Shown: one piece after another, positions 55,982 to 64,000 of the stretch
How the letters are laid out: every line of letters starts with the position of its first letter
Numbering within the stretch: position 1 is the stretch's first letter
From: Jeotgalibacillus sp. R-1-5s-1
GTDB lineage: Bacteria > Bacillota > Bacilli > Bacillales > Jeotgalibacillaceae
Direction: 5' to 3'
Length of the DNA: 64,000 bases
Assembly (NCBI RefSeq): GCF_004405105.1
Contig: NZ_SORW01000053.1
Location: 20,780 to 84,779, forward strand
Translations under genes and position numbers: made by a program
The notes under the pieces: model-generated
The model's input: only the letters and a program-made list of their open reading frames with translations
Database searches by the model: none
Told to the model about the DNA's origin: nothing

Positions 55982-56169
55982 TAGCTGCAATATAGAGCAT
56001 GATGATAACTTTCACTATTCTTTACGAAAAGTTTCATGAGAAGATTCTGAATTAAAAATGCAGATTACACCGTAACCATCACGCGTCCAATTGTCTGATT
56101 TTTCACATGCTACATTTATGAACAAGATAACCTTTGCTTAATTGTATGCCTTCATCAATTCTAAACCGT

Positions 56170-57201
56170 CTACGATATATATATTTCAGGGAAATAAAAC
56201 GTAATCTCAAATCCCTTCCCGTACTCTGATTCCACATTTATCTCAATCTGTAATTCGTCGCACAACTTCTTCACAAGATATAAACCTATACCAGAAGACT
56301 GCTTTTTATCAGTGTTTTCCCCGGTGAATCCCTTATCAAAAATGAAAGGAAGCTCAGAATCCAACACTCCGGTACCATTATCAGTTATGCTTATAAAATA
56401 CTGATTATTTCCCTTGTTAAAACCGGTTTTTATCATGATAAAGCTTTGAATTTTCTCTTTTGAATATTTTAATGAATTAAGAAATACCTGAGTAAGGATA
56501 AAATATAGCGCTTTTTTATCTGAAACAACAGGGACATCCTCCATCTCGGAAATCACTTTGACACTCTTTTCCTCCAGCATCCCTTTAAGGTCAAGCATTA
56601 CTTCTTCACAACAAAGGCTAAACGAAATTCTTTCTAAGCGATAATCAACATGTGATGCCTGTAATCTAGCGTAAAATAGAATTTGTTCAACATGATCATA
56701 AATGTTAATTCTTGCATGCTCTATTTTCTGATAAACCAGCTGTGACATCTCTTCCTTACGATTTTCCAAAACGAGATTGATCAGGGCGATAGGTGCTTTT
56801 ATCTCATGAACCCAACTCTCAATAAACTCTTTATCATTCATTGACTGTAGCTCAATTTCATCTAACTGGTCATTTAATTCACGCAACTTATTGGCTAAGC
56901 AGCTCACTTTTTCTTTATGCAAGCTGCCGTAAGAGCTGATCAACGCACATTCAAGCTCTGTTGATGGGTCCCTAATAAAATCATAGAAGATCTTATCATG
57001 CTTTTCGTTCTTTTTAACGACCAGCAATATTGTGAGCAAAATACTAATGAGCGTAAAAACCATCATAAAACCAACTAAAAGATTAAATGTTTCCGGATAC
57101 GCTACCCACGCCAAAAAAATAAAAAAAGCATTACATGCACAAAGTGCCGTTAACCATAGACGTGATTCTTTTATTACATTGAGCCATCTACTTAACTTCA
57201 T
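56170..57201 (-). CDS. BceS-type intramembrane-sensing histidine kinase
   Basis: 343 residues. Two closely spaced membrane helices (about 15-36 and 40-63) with almost no extracellular loop, as in BceS kinases that sense through their ABC transporter. H-box SWVHEIKAPIALI with His132, N-box FLNSLKYSKE near 243 and ATP-lid GLYLVKKLCDEL. Overlaps the response regulator by 4 bases. Last gene of the transporter-regulator unit; AT-rich compared with the flanking core genes. Confidence 0.88.
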   Translation of the reverse strand: MKLSRWLNVIKESRLWLTALCACNAFFIFLAWVAYPETFNLLVGFMMVFTLISILLTILLVVKKNEKHDKIFYDFIRDPSTELECALISSYGSLHKEKVSCLANKLRELNDQLDEIELQSMNDKEFIESWVHEIKAPIALINLVLENRKEEMSQLVYQKIEHARINIYDHVEQILFYARLQASHVDYRLERISFSLCCEEVMLDLKGMLEEKSVKVISEMEDVPVVSDKKALYFILTQVFLNSLKYSKEKIQSFIMIKTGFNKGNNQYFISITDNGTGVLDSELPFIFDKGFTGENTDKKQSSGIGLYLVKKLCDELQIEINVESEYGKGFEITFYFPEIYIS

Positions 57202-57875
57202 AAGCTGTCATCTTCCAAGAGCTGATATCCAATACCTCTAATCGTTTTAATCCGATTCGGCAACCCAATACCGTCAAGTGTTTTGCGCAACCTGGTCATA
57301 TTGACTTGAAGGATGTTCTCATCCACATAGTCACTGCTTCCCCACAATGTATGAAATAGCTCTTCTTTCCTTACAACTGAGGGGGAGGCATGTACCAAAG
57401 CCTTCAACATAACAGCCTCATTCTTAGATAAGGTGATGGAACCTGTGCCGGTATATAATACGTTTGACTGATCATCTATTTGAAAATCACCAGCATCTAA
57501 CAGGATGTGTCTGTTTGAATATAGTCGAATAAGCTTGTCAACCCTGGCGATTAATCGTTGAGGATGACAGGGTTTGGTAAGGTAATCATCTGCACCCAGC
57601 CCAAACGCATGAAGTTCATCACTCAGTTGATCCCGTGAAGTTAACACTAAAACGGGACCAACTCCTTTAGCTTTTAATGCACGACAAATATCAAATCCTG
57701 AATAGTTGGGTAAATTCAAATCCAATAAAATTAAACAAGGATTAGCAAAAATAATATCTTCCACGGGATGATCGAATGAACGGATACAGTAAACAGTGTA
57801 TCCCTCTTTCTCAAATATATTTTGTAGCTCTTCACGCAAAAAAATGTCGTCTTCGACAATGACTATTTTCCCCAC
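57198..57875 (-). CDS. BceR-type OmpR-family response regulator
   Basis: 225 residues: receiver with VEDDIFL, phospho-acceptor Asp52 in LLDLNLP, conserved Lys in YLTKPCHP, and a winged-helix C-terminal domain with DENILQVNMTRLRKTLDGIG. It would activate the upstream transporter genes, probably at the 17-bp palindrome 60779-60795. It lies 11 bases after the permease gene. Confidence 0.9.
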   Translation of the reverse strand: MGKIVIVEDDIFLREELQNIFEKEGYTVYCIRSFDHPVEDIIFANPCLILLDLNLPNYSGFDICRALKAKGVGPVLVLTSRDQLSDELHAFGLGADDYLTKPCHPQRLIARVDKLIRLYSNRHILLDAGDFQIDDQSNVLYTGTGSITLSKNEAVMLKALVHASPSVVRKEELFHTLWGSSDYVDENILQVNMTRLRKTLDGIGLPNRIKTIRGIGYQLLEDDSL

Positions 57876-57886
57876 ACGTTCACCCT

Positions 57887-59944
57887 CTATCGTGCCTGTT
57901 TTAATTTCTTAATTTCTTCATCACTTTTTCGTTGAATCATCAAAATATAACAAATCTCGATAATTATAAATACAGCTAGAGAAATCACAACCGTACCTAT
58001 CCCGTTATTTAAACTAATTGAATTTGGGAAAGTATCAACCATAGACCAAATACCAAAAATAGAGCTGATCAATGCTACGAGAATGACTAACCCAAAGTAT
58101 AACCAAATCTGCACCCTTGCTGACATACAAAGTGATTCAACACTTGCACCAAGCATAGCTACTGTAAAATATCTATGTCTCGTGCTTTTTTGCTGCATAA
58201 GAAACTTTAATCCCATCACTGTATTGGCAATGATCAGAAACATGATACCTAAGTATATTGTTGTATAACTTCCCGCTACTGTGAAAAATAGCTTTCTGCC
58301 CATGCTGGACAGATAACTCTCATAATCCAAGCCGGATGCATTAAGTAACCCATCCACTTCATACATCGCTTGCATAAGTCCTTTTTCTTCAATAAGTGCA
58401 TCATCCAGTACCATATTAAGAAGATATGAATCCTCGCGATCATCGAAGGTATCATATAGATCATCAGGTACAATTAAAGCATATGAAAGAGTGATGGCTC
58501 TATCTGCAACGACGTTCAATGTATAAAGTGTTGACGATAAACTATATTGATTGCCAACAATGTTAACGTATGGTTTAGACTGCAGGGCTTCCCTTAATAT
58601 ATCATGAGAATATGTAAATTCTTCATCAGAATACATTGCCACTTCATCGCTTCCTAGTTCGATGGGGGGTTTATTAACGGAACGAAGCATGTCGTTATAA
58701 CTTGAAAGTGAAATCAAATAGGGCCTATTATCCGTTGTTAATTCACTTAATAAGTTTTCTTTTTCTTTCGAATACACTTCCTTTGAAACGGATTCTGATA
58801 ATCCTGACCACGAAAAAGTGTCTAACCACTCATTTTCCTCCGGATCAAAACGCCACAAGTAACCTAATTTCATTTCATAATATTCTTTAACATAAGGCTC
58901 TAGTTCATCAGATGTGAGTACTGAAATAATTTCTTTCTCTGATCCGCTAAAAGTAAAATCTGCAGTTTTGCTGGATGTTAAGTCATTATTTAAGGCGGTA
59001 GATATTCCATAAACAAAACAAACCATAGACATAACGATTAAGAGCGAAGATATGGCAAGTGAAGCCCATTGATTCAATACATTTTCCTGTAATTGTCTCC
59101 CTGTAAAGATAAATAGACCAGCAGAAGATTTACCCTTACGTTTTATCCATGCTCCAATTAAACTTCCCAGTCCACGAAACAGCATGAAAGTCCCAACAAT
59201 ACCAACGATGATTATTAATGCAAACATTCTATAATCAAGGTTGCGTAGATACAGAATTGCCAATCCATAAGCTGTACATAAAAAAATTGTGCCTAGGAGC
59301 AATACTGCACCTGTCATTAAACTAACAATACTCCATATAGGGTTAAGAACTCTTTGCGATTCCTCTTTCTGATCATCCAGTAAATCCACAGGTTCTTTCC
59401 TCGTTAATTTCAAGCTGATAAAAGACATTGCTATAAGCTGAACGACGATAAAGCCAACGACTGTTAAACCAAGCCCTGCCCAGGATATACTGTATTGATA
59501 ACCAATGATACCAATACCAATTAACCTTGAAGTGATTAAGCTGATTAGTTCAGTCAAAAATACGCCAATTGGAATGCCAATCATCAGAGCAATTGCGCCA
59601 TTCCACAATGTTTCCCCCATGATCATTAAAAACAGCCTGCTTCTTTTCATCCCCATCATCAAATACAAGCCAAATTCGTGACTACGAAGTTTTACTTGAT
59701 AGTTATTCGCAAAGTAAACCAAAAAGAAAACAAAAAAAAGTGAAACGGCATATAACATAGGAATCATTAACAAGAGCCTGTTTACCGCATTACTTTCAAC
59801 TGTCTTCAGGTATGCCATAACATCTTGCTCACCAAGTGAAAGGATGATATAAAAAGCGATGATCGAAATAATAAGCGCACCAAAATAAACGCCATTTTCT
59901 TTTCTAATTTTGCGACTATTTCTTTTAATGAAGTCAAAGAACAT
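57887..59944 (-). CDS. BceB-type ABC transporter permease
   Basis: 685 residues from ATG 59944 (MFFDFIKRNSRKIRKENG), eight bases after GGAGG. About ten membrane segments, with a large extracellular domain (about residues 310-530) between helices 7 and 8, the Bce-type architecture that recognises peptide antibiotics bound to lipid-cycle intermediates. FtsX-like segments lie at both ends. Likely resistance to bacitracin-, lantibiotic- or similar peptides; ligand cannot be read from sequence. Confidence 0.88.
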   Translation of the reverse strand: MFFDFIKRNSRKIRKENGVYFGALIISIIAFYIILSLGEQDVMAYLKTVESNAVNRLLLMIPMLYAVSLFFVFFLVYFANNYQVKLRSHEFGLYLMMGMKRSRLFLMIMGETLWNGAIALMIGIPIGVFLTELISLITSRLIGIGIIGYQYSISWAGLGLTVVGFIVVQLIAMSFISLKLTRKEPVDLLDDQKEESQRVLNPIWSIVSLMTGAVLLLGTIFLCTAYGLAILYLRNLDYRMFALIIIVGIVGTFMLFRGLGSLIGAWIKRKGKSSAGLFIFTGRQLQENVLNQWASLAISSLLIVMSMVCFVYGISTALNNDLTSSKTADFTFSGSEKEIISVLTSDELEPYVKEYYEMKLGYLWRFDPEENEWLDTFSWSGLSESVSKEVYSKEKENLLSELTTDNRPYLISLSSYNDMLRSVNKPPIELGSDEVAMYSDEEFTYSHDILREALQSKPYVNIVGNQYSLSSTLYTLNVVADRAITLSYALIVPDDLYDTFDDREDSYLLNMVLDDALIEEKGLMQAMYEVDGLLNASGLDYESYLSSMGRKLFFTVAGSYTTIYLGIMFLIIANTVMGLKFLMQQKSTRHRYFTVAMLGASVESLCMSARVQIWLYFGLVILVALISSIFGIWSMVDTFPNSISLNNGIGTVVISLAVFIIIEICYILMIQRKSDEEIKKLKQAR

Positions 59945-60716
59945 GTCTGCTGCCTCCACCCAACTGAGCCAAGACAGTTAAGATCCTTTCATAAAATGCG
60001 TTCTGCGTTTCTCCAGGTACTTTCTTACGGAGCTCATGAAATATGACACCATCCTGAATGAATAGGATTCTTGAGCAATAACTCGCAGCATTCGCATCAT
60101 GAGTCACCATTAAAATAGTTGTCTCATTTCTTTGGTTAACGAAACTCAATTTTTCCATCAGGACTTTTGCATTTTTGGTATCTAAAGCTCCTGTGGGTTC
60201 ATCCGCTAATACAATACTTGGATTAGAAATCAATGCCCTTGCCGCTGCAACTCTCTGCTTCTGCCCACCTGACATTTGATAAGGAAATTTTTCCAGAACG
60301 TCTTCGATATCAAATTGCTTTGCTAAATTTTGTAGTTGTAATTCCTGATTTTTAGAATTCTCTTTATGTATAGATAATGGCAAAACAATATTTTCTCTGG
60401 CTATCAGGTTATCCAACAGCTCGAATTCCTGAAATAAGTATCCAATTCTACTTCCTCTATATTTTGCTAATTGTGATCCTTTAAAAGAAGAAATACTTTG
60501 ACCTTCTAATAAAATTTCCCCTGATGTTGGTTTAAGCATGGTCGCAATACAATTAAGCAATGTTGTTTTTCCTGATCCACTTACCCCCATAATACCGAGG
60601 AACTCCCCCGGAAGAACATCAAATGTAACCCCCTTTAAAGCAGAGGTCTCACTTTGTCCTTCACCATACGTTTTATGCACTCCCTTGACTTGAAGCAATT
60701 TGTTTGAAATGTTCAT
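59934..60716 (-). CDS. BceA-type ABC transporter ATP-binding protein
   Basis: 260 residues from ATG 60716 (MNISNKLLQVKGVHKTYG), behind GGGGAG. Walker A GVSGSGKTTLL, signature [11 protein letters not shown], Walker B IVLADEPTGALD and H-switch VTHDANAAS are intact. LolD/MacB-like subfamily, as for all Bce transporters. First gene of the ABRS unit, overlaps the permease by 11 bases; an operator-like palindrome lies upstream. Confidence 0.92.
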   Translation of the reverse strand: MNISNKLLQVKGVHKTYGEGQSETSALKGVTFDVLPGEFLGIMGVSGSGKTTLLNCIATMLKPTSGEILLEGQSISSFKGSQLAKYRGSRIGYLFQEFELLDNLIARENIVLPLSIHKENSKNQELQLQNLAKQFDIEDVLEKFPYQMSGGQKQRVAAARALISNPSIVLADEPTGALDTKNAKVLMEKLSFVNQRNETTILMVTHDANAASYCSRILFIQDGVIFHELRKKVPGETQNAFYERILTVLAQLGGGSRHVL

Positions 60717-60778
60717 TTGTGTGCTCCCCTTTAACTTTTCTATACTAATACCATATATGAAAATAATCTCTAATAACA

Positions 60779-60795
60779 CTTACAATGATTGTAAG
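60779..60795. promoter_or_regulatory. Operator-like 17-bp palindrome upstream of the Bce-type unit
   Basis: CTTACAAT-G-ATTGTAAG is a perfect 8+1+8 inverted repeat about 63 bases before the ATPase start. It resembles the TNACA/TGTAA half-sites bound by BceR-type regulators. Confidence 0.65.
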
Positions 60796-60897
60796 GTTTT
60801 GAAATAAAATATGATCCTATTACTAAACTTTTGTACTTCCATTCCTATTCTTCAAAGAGTTTAATTTAGAAAACCTACTATTGACCTTGATAATCAC

Positions 60898-60938
60898 AAA
60901 AAAGGAAGAAGGCGCAAAAGTAGCCTTCTTCCTTTTTT
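60898..60938. terminator. Bidirectional terminator of nrdJ
   Basis: Stem AAAAAAGGAAGAAGGC with its complement around a 9-base loop; T-runs on both strands. Confidence 0.88.
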
Positions 60939-60948
60939 ATAATTTTCT

Positions 60949-63492
60949 TTATAATCCACACTTTAACTGCGCGTTACAGTTTGTACAAGTGTTACAGCCG
61001 CCGATTTCTTTCACTGTTCCTTTTCGGCAGACAGGGCATGTGTTTCCGATCTCAGAGCCAATTGTTACGTTCGTTGAGCGTAGATCCTGAATCGTATCTA
61101 CAAGTACAACGTTTTGCTTTCTCTTCGGCTGGTCCTGCTTGTTTTCTTCTGCTTTTAATGTCAGCACCTGGCTGTCACGGCTGCCGTCTACATAAACCGT
61201 TCCGCCTTTTGCTCCACCGCGGTACAGGCGCTCATACACACTTTCCACCTGCTCAACAGAGTAACCTTTTGGTGCATTTACTGTTTTAGAAATTGAGCTG
61301 TCAATCCAGCGTTGGATGACACACTGAGTATCTGCGTGTGCTTCAGGTGAAAGCTCCATCGCTGTCACAAAAAATGATGGCAGATTTTCTTCTGAAGCTC
61401 CAGGATTCATTTCCAGGTATTCTTTGACAATATCCGCCTTCACCTCGATAAATTTACCAAGTCGTCCGCTGCGGTAATAAGTAAAGGAGAAGTAAGGCTC
61501 AAGACCTGTAGATACGCCAACCATTGTGCCGGTGCTGCCGGTTGGAGCCACAGTCAGCAGGTGAGAGTTTCGGATCCCGTGTTCCGCGATCGCACTTCTC
61601 ACGTCTTCAGGCATCTTTTTCATATAGCCTGTTTCAGTAAAGGCCTTGCGCAGGGCATTCGTTTCTTCTTCTGTTTCACCAGTAAGGAATGGGAACGATC
61701 CTCTTTCTTTTGCAAGCTCTACTGATGTCTTATAGGCAGTAACGGCGATTGTCTCAAAAATTTCATCAACAAGTTTGTTGCCTTCTGCTGTACCGTATTC
61801 TTTTTTACAGTAAATAAGCAGATCAGCCATTCCCATGACACCAAGTCCGACACGTCTTTCACCAAGCGCCTGCTTTTTGTTGTCTTCAAGGAAATACGGT
61901 GTTGCATCAATGACGTTATCCTGCATACGCACACCGACTTCGACCGTTTGCTTCAGGCGTTCGAAATCCACCGTTTTATTTTTCTTATCGGCGAATTCTG
62001 CCAGGTTGACTGCCGCCAGATTACATACAGAGTATGGAGCCAGCGGCTGTTCACCACATGGATTTGTCGCTACAACCTGCTGACCATATGCTTTTGCATT
62101 CGTCATGTCATTGGCATTATCAATAAAGAAAATACCTGGTTCCGCTGAGTACGTTGCACAAATATTGATCAGGTTCCAAAGCTCTTTCGCTTTAATTGTA
62201 CGGTATGTTCTAACCGCATTACCCTGCTCCTGCCAGCGTCTCACATCACCGACTTCATGCCAGTTTTCATTGTAGTTTTTCATCTGCTCAGCAGTGTAAT
62301 TCTCTACATCCGGGAATCTGAGTGCGTAATCCCCGTCTTCTTCCACTGCTTTCATAAAGTCGTCCGTCAGACAGACTGAAATATTGGCACCTGTAAGAAA
62401 TTCAGAGTTATGAACAGAATAAGTTCCGCCTTCAGCAAGCTTTTCTTTCGCATCATCAATAATGGACTGATTAAAGCCACCGAAGCCTTCGATGTTTTCA
62501 TAATTGGCAATGCTTTGATACATGGCCGCTTCCTGCTCTGTTAAAGGAGTAAACTTAAGTTTTTCCTGTGCGATCTTTTTAATAAAATCATCCTGAGTTG
62601 TTTCAAGAAGGAATCGCAGGATTCTCGGATTTTGCATCTTGGAGATAATAAATTCAATGATGTCAGGATGCCAGTCCGAGAGCATAATCATTTGTGCTCC
62701 TCTGCGGGATCCACCCTGTTCAACCAGATGAGTCAGTTTCGCAATATCATCCAACCACGAAACAGAACCTGAAGATTTACCGTTTACGCCTTTTGCGAGC
62801 GTATTACGCGGGCGCAGTGTCGATCCGTTTGTTCCGACGCCACCGCCGCGGCTCATGATTTCCATGACCTGCTTACGATGATCAGAAATCCCTTCTCTTG
62901 AATCCTGAATAAAAGGCATCACATAACAGTTGAAAAATGTAACGTCTGTCTGTGCTCCCGCTCCATAAAGCACACGGCCTGCAGGGACAAAACGCATATT
63001 TGAAAGCTCTTCATAAAACTTTTTTGTCCACTGTTCACGCAGCTCCGGCGTTTTTTCAACCGCTGCAAGGCCCGTTGCATTACGCAGCGCAATTTGCTCA
63101 TAATATACTTCCAGTGGCTTTTCAATGACATCAAGAGATCTGACAACAACCCCCGTTTCCGTTTCTTTAGGTGTATCAAGGGAATTTCTGAATTCTTCTT
63201 CAATCAGCACATGTGCCTCACGCCTGTTCCAGTCGATACTCTGAATGAAACCTAACCCCCGCGCAGGAAATTTTGGGTCCTCACGTATCGTCAGAACAAC
63301 AAAGTCCCCTTCTCTCAGCGTTTTCTTTTCAGTATCTTTAAATGAATAGCGATCCAGCATGACCAGTCTCGACACACCTTTATGTGTTTTCGACATCTGA
63401 TCTGTAATTTCGTGTACCTGAGGGAACTGTTTAATATCCCGGTTCAATGCCTCTTTGTTGAGTTTAGGTACTGAAGTAGATAATTGTGCCAT
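60949..63492 (-). CDS. nrdJ: Adenosylcobalamin-dependent (class II) ribonucleotide reductase
   Basis: 847 residues reducing ribonucleotides to deoxyribonucleotides by a B12-generated thiyl radical, with or without oxygen. First redox Cys in FFNCYVMPF near residue 187, the radical-site NPCGEQPL near 480 and APTGSTGTMVGVSTG near 650 are present. The C-terminal cysteine cluster CPVCRKG...CNTCTNCNAQLKCG (about 822-846) would bind zinc or pass reducing equivalents. Two NrdR boxes lie upstream. This gene is not at this place in B. subtilis, which uses class I NrdEF. No cobalamin riboswitch is seen. Confidence 0.94.
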   Translation of the reverse strand: MAQLSTSVPKLNKEALNRDIKQFPQVHEITDQMSKTHKGVSRLVMLDRYSFKDTEKKTLREGDFVVLTIREDPKFPARGLGFIQSIDWNRREAHVLIEEEFRNSLDTPKETETGVVVRSLDVIEKPLEVYYEQIALRNATGLAAVEKTPELREQWTKKFYEELSNMRFVPAGRVLYGAGAQTDVTFFNCYVMPFIQDSREGISDHRKQVMEIMSRGGGVGTNGSTLRPRNTLAKGVNGKSSGSVSWLDDIAKLTHLVEQGGSRRGAQMIMLSDWHPDIIEFIISKMQNPRILRFLLETTQDDFIKKIAQEKLKFTPLTEQEAAMYQSIANYENIEGFGGFNQSIIDDAKEKLAEGGTYSVHNSEFLTGANISVCLTDDFMKAVEEDGDYALRFPDVENYTAEQMKNYNENWHEVGDVRRWQEQGNAVRTYRTIKAKELWNLINICATYSAEPGIFFIDNANDMTNAKAYGQQVVATNPCGEQPLAPYSVCNLAAVNLAEFADKKNKTVDFERLKQTVEVGVRMQDNVIDATPYFLEDNKKQALGERRVGLGVMGMADLLIYCKKEYGTAEGNKLVDEIFETIAVTAYKTSVELAKERGSFPFLTGETEEETNALRKAFTETGYMKKMPEDVRSAIAEHGIRNSHLLTVAPTGSTGTMVGVSTGLEPYFSFTYYRSGRLGKFIEVKADIVKEYLEMNPGASEENLPSFFVTAMELSPEAHADTQCVIQRWIDSSISKTVNAPKGYSVEQVESVYERLYRGGAKGGTVYVDGSRDSQVLTLKAEENKQDQPKRKQNVVLVDTIQDLRSTNVTIGSEIGNTCPVCRKGTVKEIGGCNTCTNCNAQLKCGL

Positions 63493-63565
63493 TTGTGTCT
63501 CCCCTTCATGATTAAATATTAACTATTTGTAGTTTACTCTTCCATTACCCGAATTTCAATTAAAA

Positions 63566-63614
63566 ACACAACATATTGTGTTTTTATTTTTAACCTAAAT
63601 ACTATATATAGTTT
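63566..63614 (-). promoter_or_regulatory. Two NrdR boxes upstream of nrdJ
   Basis: ACACAACATATTGTGT (63566-63581) and a second box with core CTATATATAG (63602-63611) fit the NrdR pattern acaCwAtATaTwGtgt. Their centres are 33 bases apart, about three helical turns. A TTGCTT-N16-TATAGT promoter may overlap the upstream box. Confidence 0.7.
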
Positions 63615-63820
63615 TTCCGGTCAAGCAAAAGATTTTGTCAAATGCTCAATTATGAGAAAAATGAACAAATCACGAGAAAACACAGTGTTTTTTATAACAT
63701 TTCCCCAATTTTCGACCAAATCGGAGCTTGAGTTTCAAACAGCCTTTCTTCCTTTATCTAGAAATCAACAGCCACCTGCATTTCTCTTAAAGGAACCTAT
63801 GCTATCATTTAAACAAAAAG
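63615..63820. other. Intergenic stretch without recognised feature
   Basis: Between the NrdR boxes and the right-hand terminator I see an open frame from 63652 on the plus strand that lacks a ribosome site and runs into repeat copy 5. I take it as non-coding. Confidence 0.5.
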
Positions 63821-63850
63821 AAAAAAATGAGCGTTTCAGCTCATTTTTTA
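63821..63850. terminator. Bidirectional terminator near right edge
   Basis: Perfect stem AAAAAATGAGC / GCTCATTTTTT with a 6-base loop; probably belongs to a minus-strand gene beyond the window. Confidence 0.75.
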
Positions 63851-63870
63851 GGTTATTGTTTGACAGAACC

Positions 63871-64000
63871 GTGCCAGGACATTCCTCCGCTTTCCTTTGT
63901 CTAGCTGCGGCAACTAGCCCCTCGAGGTCATAAGTCAAAGATGAACGAGGGCGAAGATCAGCCCTCTTTTCATCTTCGCCTTATGCTTGTCGGGGCTGGA
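63871..64000. repeat. Composite repeat copy 5, cut by the window edge
   Basis: Left arm GTGCCAGGACATTCC (63871-63885) and CCTCCGCTTTCC (63884-63895) of module B precede an A module from 63898 that is nearly identical to those in copy 4 (CAACTAG for CGACTAG, AAAGATG for AAAGCTG). The right part lies outside the window. Confidence 0.85.

Noticed and set aside
63493..63660. Cobalamin riboswitch upstream of nrdJ
   Set aside because: The leader is too short and AT-rich and I see no B12-box; NrdR boxes explain the structure.
63652..63933. 93-residue plus-strand open frame
   Set aside because: No ribosome site; it crosses a terminator and runs into repeat copy 5.

Overview
The window reads as chromosomal DNA of an aerobic, endospore-forming, moderately low-GC Bacillales bacterium (Bacillaceae or Planococcaceae/Caryophanaceae type). 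Evidence: spo0A, spoIVB and a complete spoIIIAA-AH operon, Bacillus-type Shine-Dalgarno sites, and gene order that follows the Bacillus subtilis yqj-yqi-yqh segment almost throughout: rnz, zwf, gndA, a Y-family polymerase, yqjE-yqjD-yqjC, yqjA, artPQM, brxB, the bkd operon, yqzF, yqiK, spo0A, spoIVB, recN, ahrC, tlyA, dxs, ispA, xseB, xseA, folD, nusB, yqhY, accC, accB, spoIIIA, efp, papA, aroQ, yqhR, yqhQ, yqhP, yqhO. I cannot name the species. There are no rRNA or tRNA genes, prophage, transposase or CRISPR array. Nearly all genes are on the minus strand.

Layout. 1-5.4 kb: pentose-phosphate genes zwf and gndA, partial RNase Z, a DoxX protein and DNA polymerase IV. 5.9-9.9 kb: a stand-alone CheW, a peptidase T-like enzyme, an acyl-CoA carboxylase beta subunit with methylmalonyl-CoA epimerase, and the 32-codon prli42. 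10.4-14.5 kb: YqjA, an arginine-type ABC importer, bacilliredoxin. 14.7-29.7 kb: a carbon block with B12-dependent methylmalonyl-CoA mutase (mutA-mutB-meaB) next to bkdR-ptb-bcd-buk-lpdV-bkdAA-bkdAB-bkdB. Branched-chain keto acid oxidation yields propionyl-CoA from valine and isoleucine, and the carboxylase, epimerase and mutase would carry it to succinyl-CoA. 29.8-55.9 kb: core sporulation, isoprenoid, DNA-repair, fatty-acid and one-carbon genes. 56.2-60.7 kb: an AT-rich Bce-type ABC transporter and two-component module at a synteny break. 60.9-63.5 kb: B12-dependent ribonucleotide reductase nrdJ under two NrdR boxes. With MutB this makes two cobalamin enzymes in the window.

The most unusual structure is a dispersed intergenic repeat at 5467-5708, 10031-10143, 13864-14006, 35425-35770 and 63871-64000. 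A structured module B has outer arms and an apical hairpin that differ in sequence between copies but stay self-complementary. A 109-bp module A is absent, present once, present twice in tandem, or reduced to a stub, always at one fixed site in B. A second highlight is BkdR: its AAA+ domain lacks the GAFTGA sigma-54 loop and both arginine-finger positions are substituted. It is fused transcriptionally to ptb with no room for a -12/-24 promoter, and a sigma-A promoter lies upstream, which suggests this regulator has left sigma-54 control. All promoter, operator and terminator calls are made by eye.
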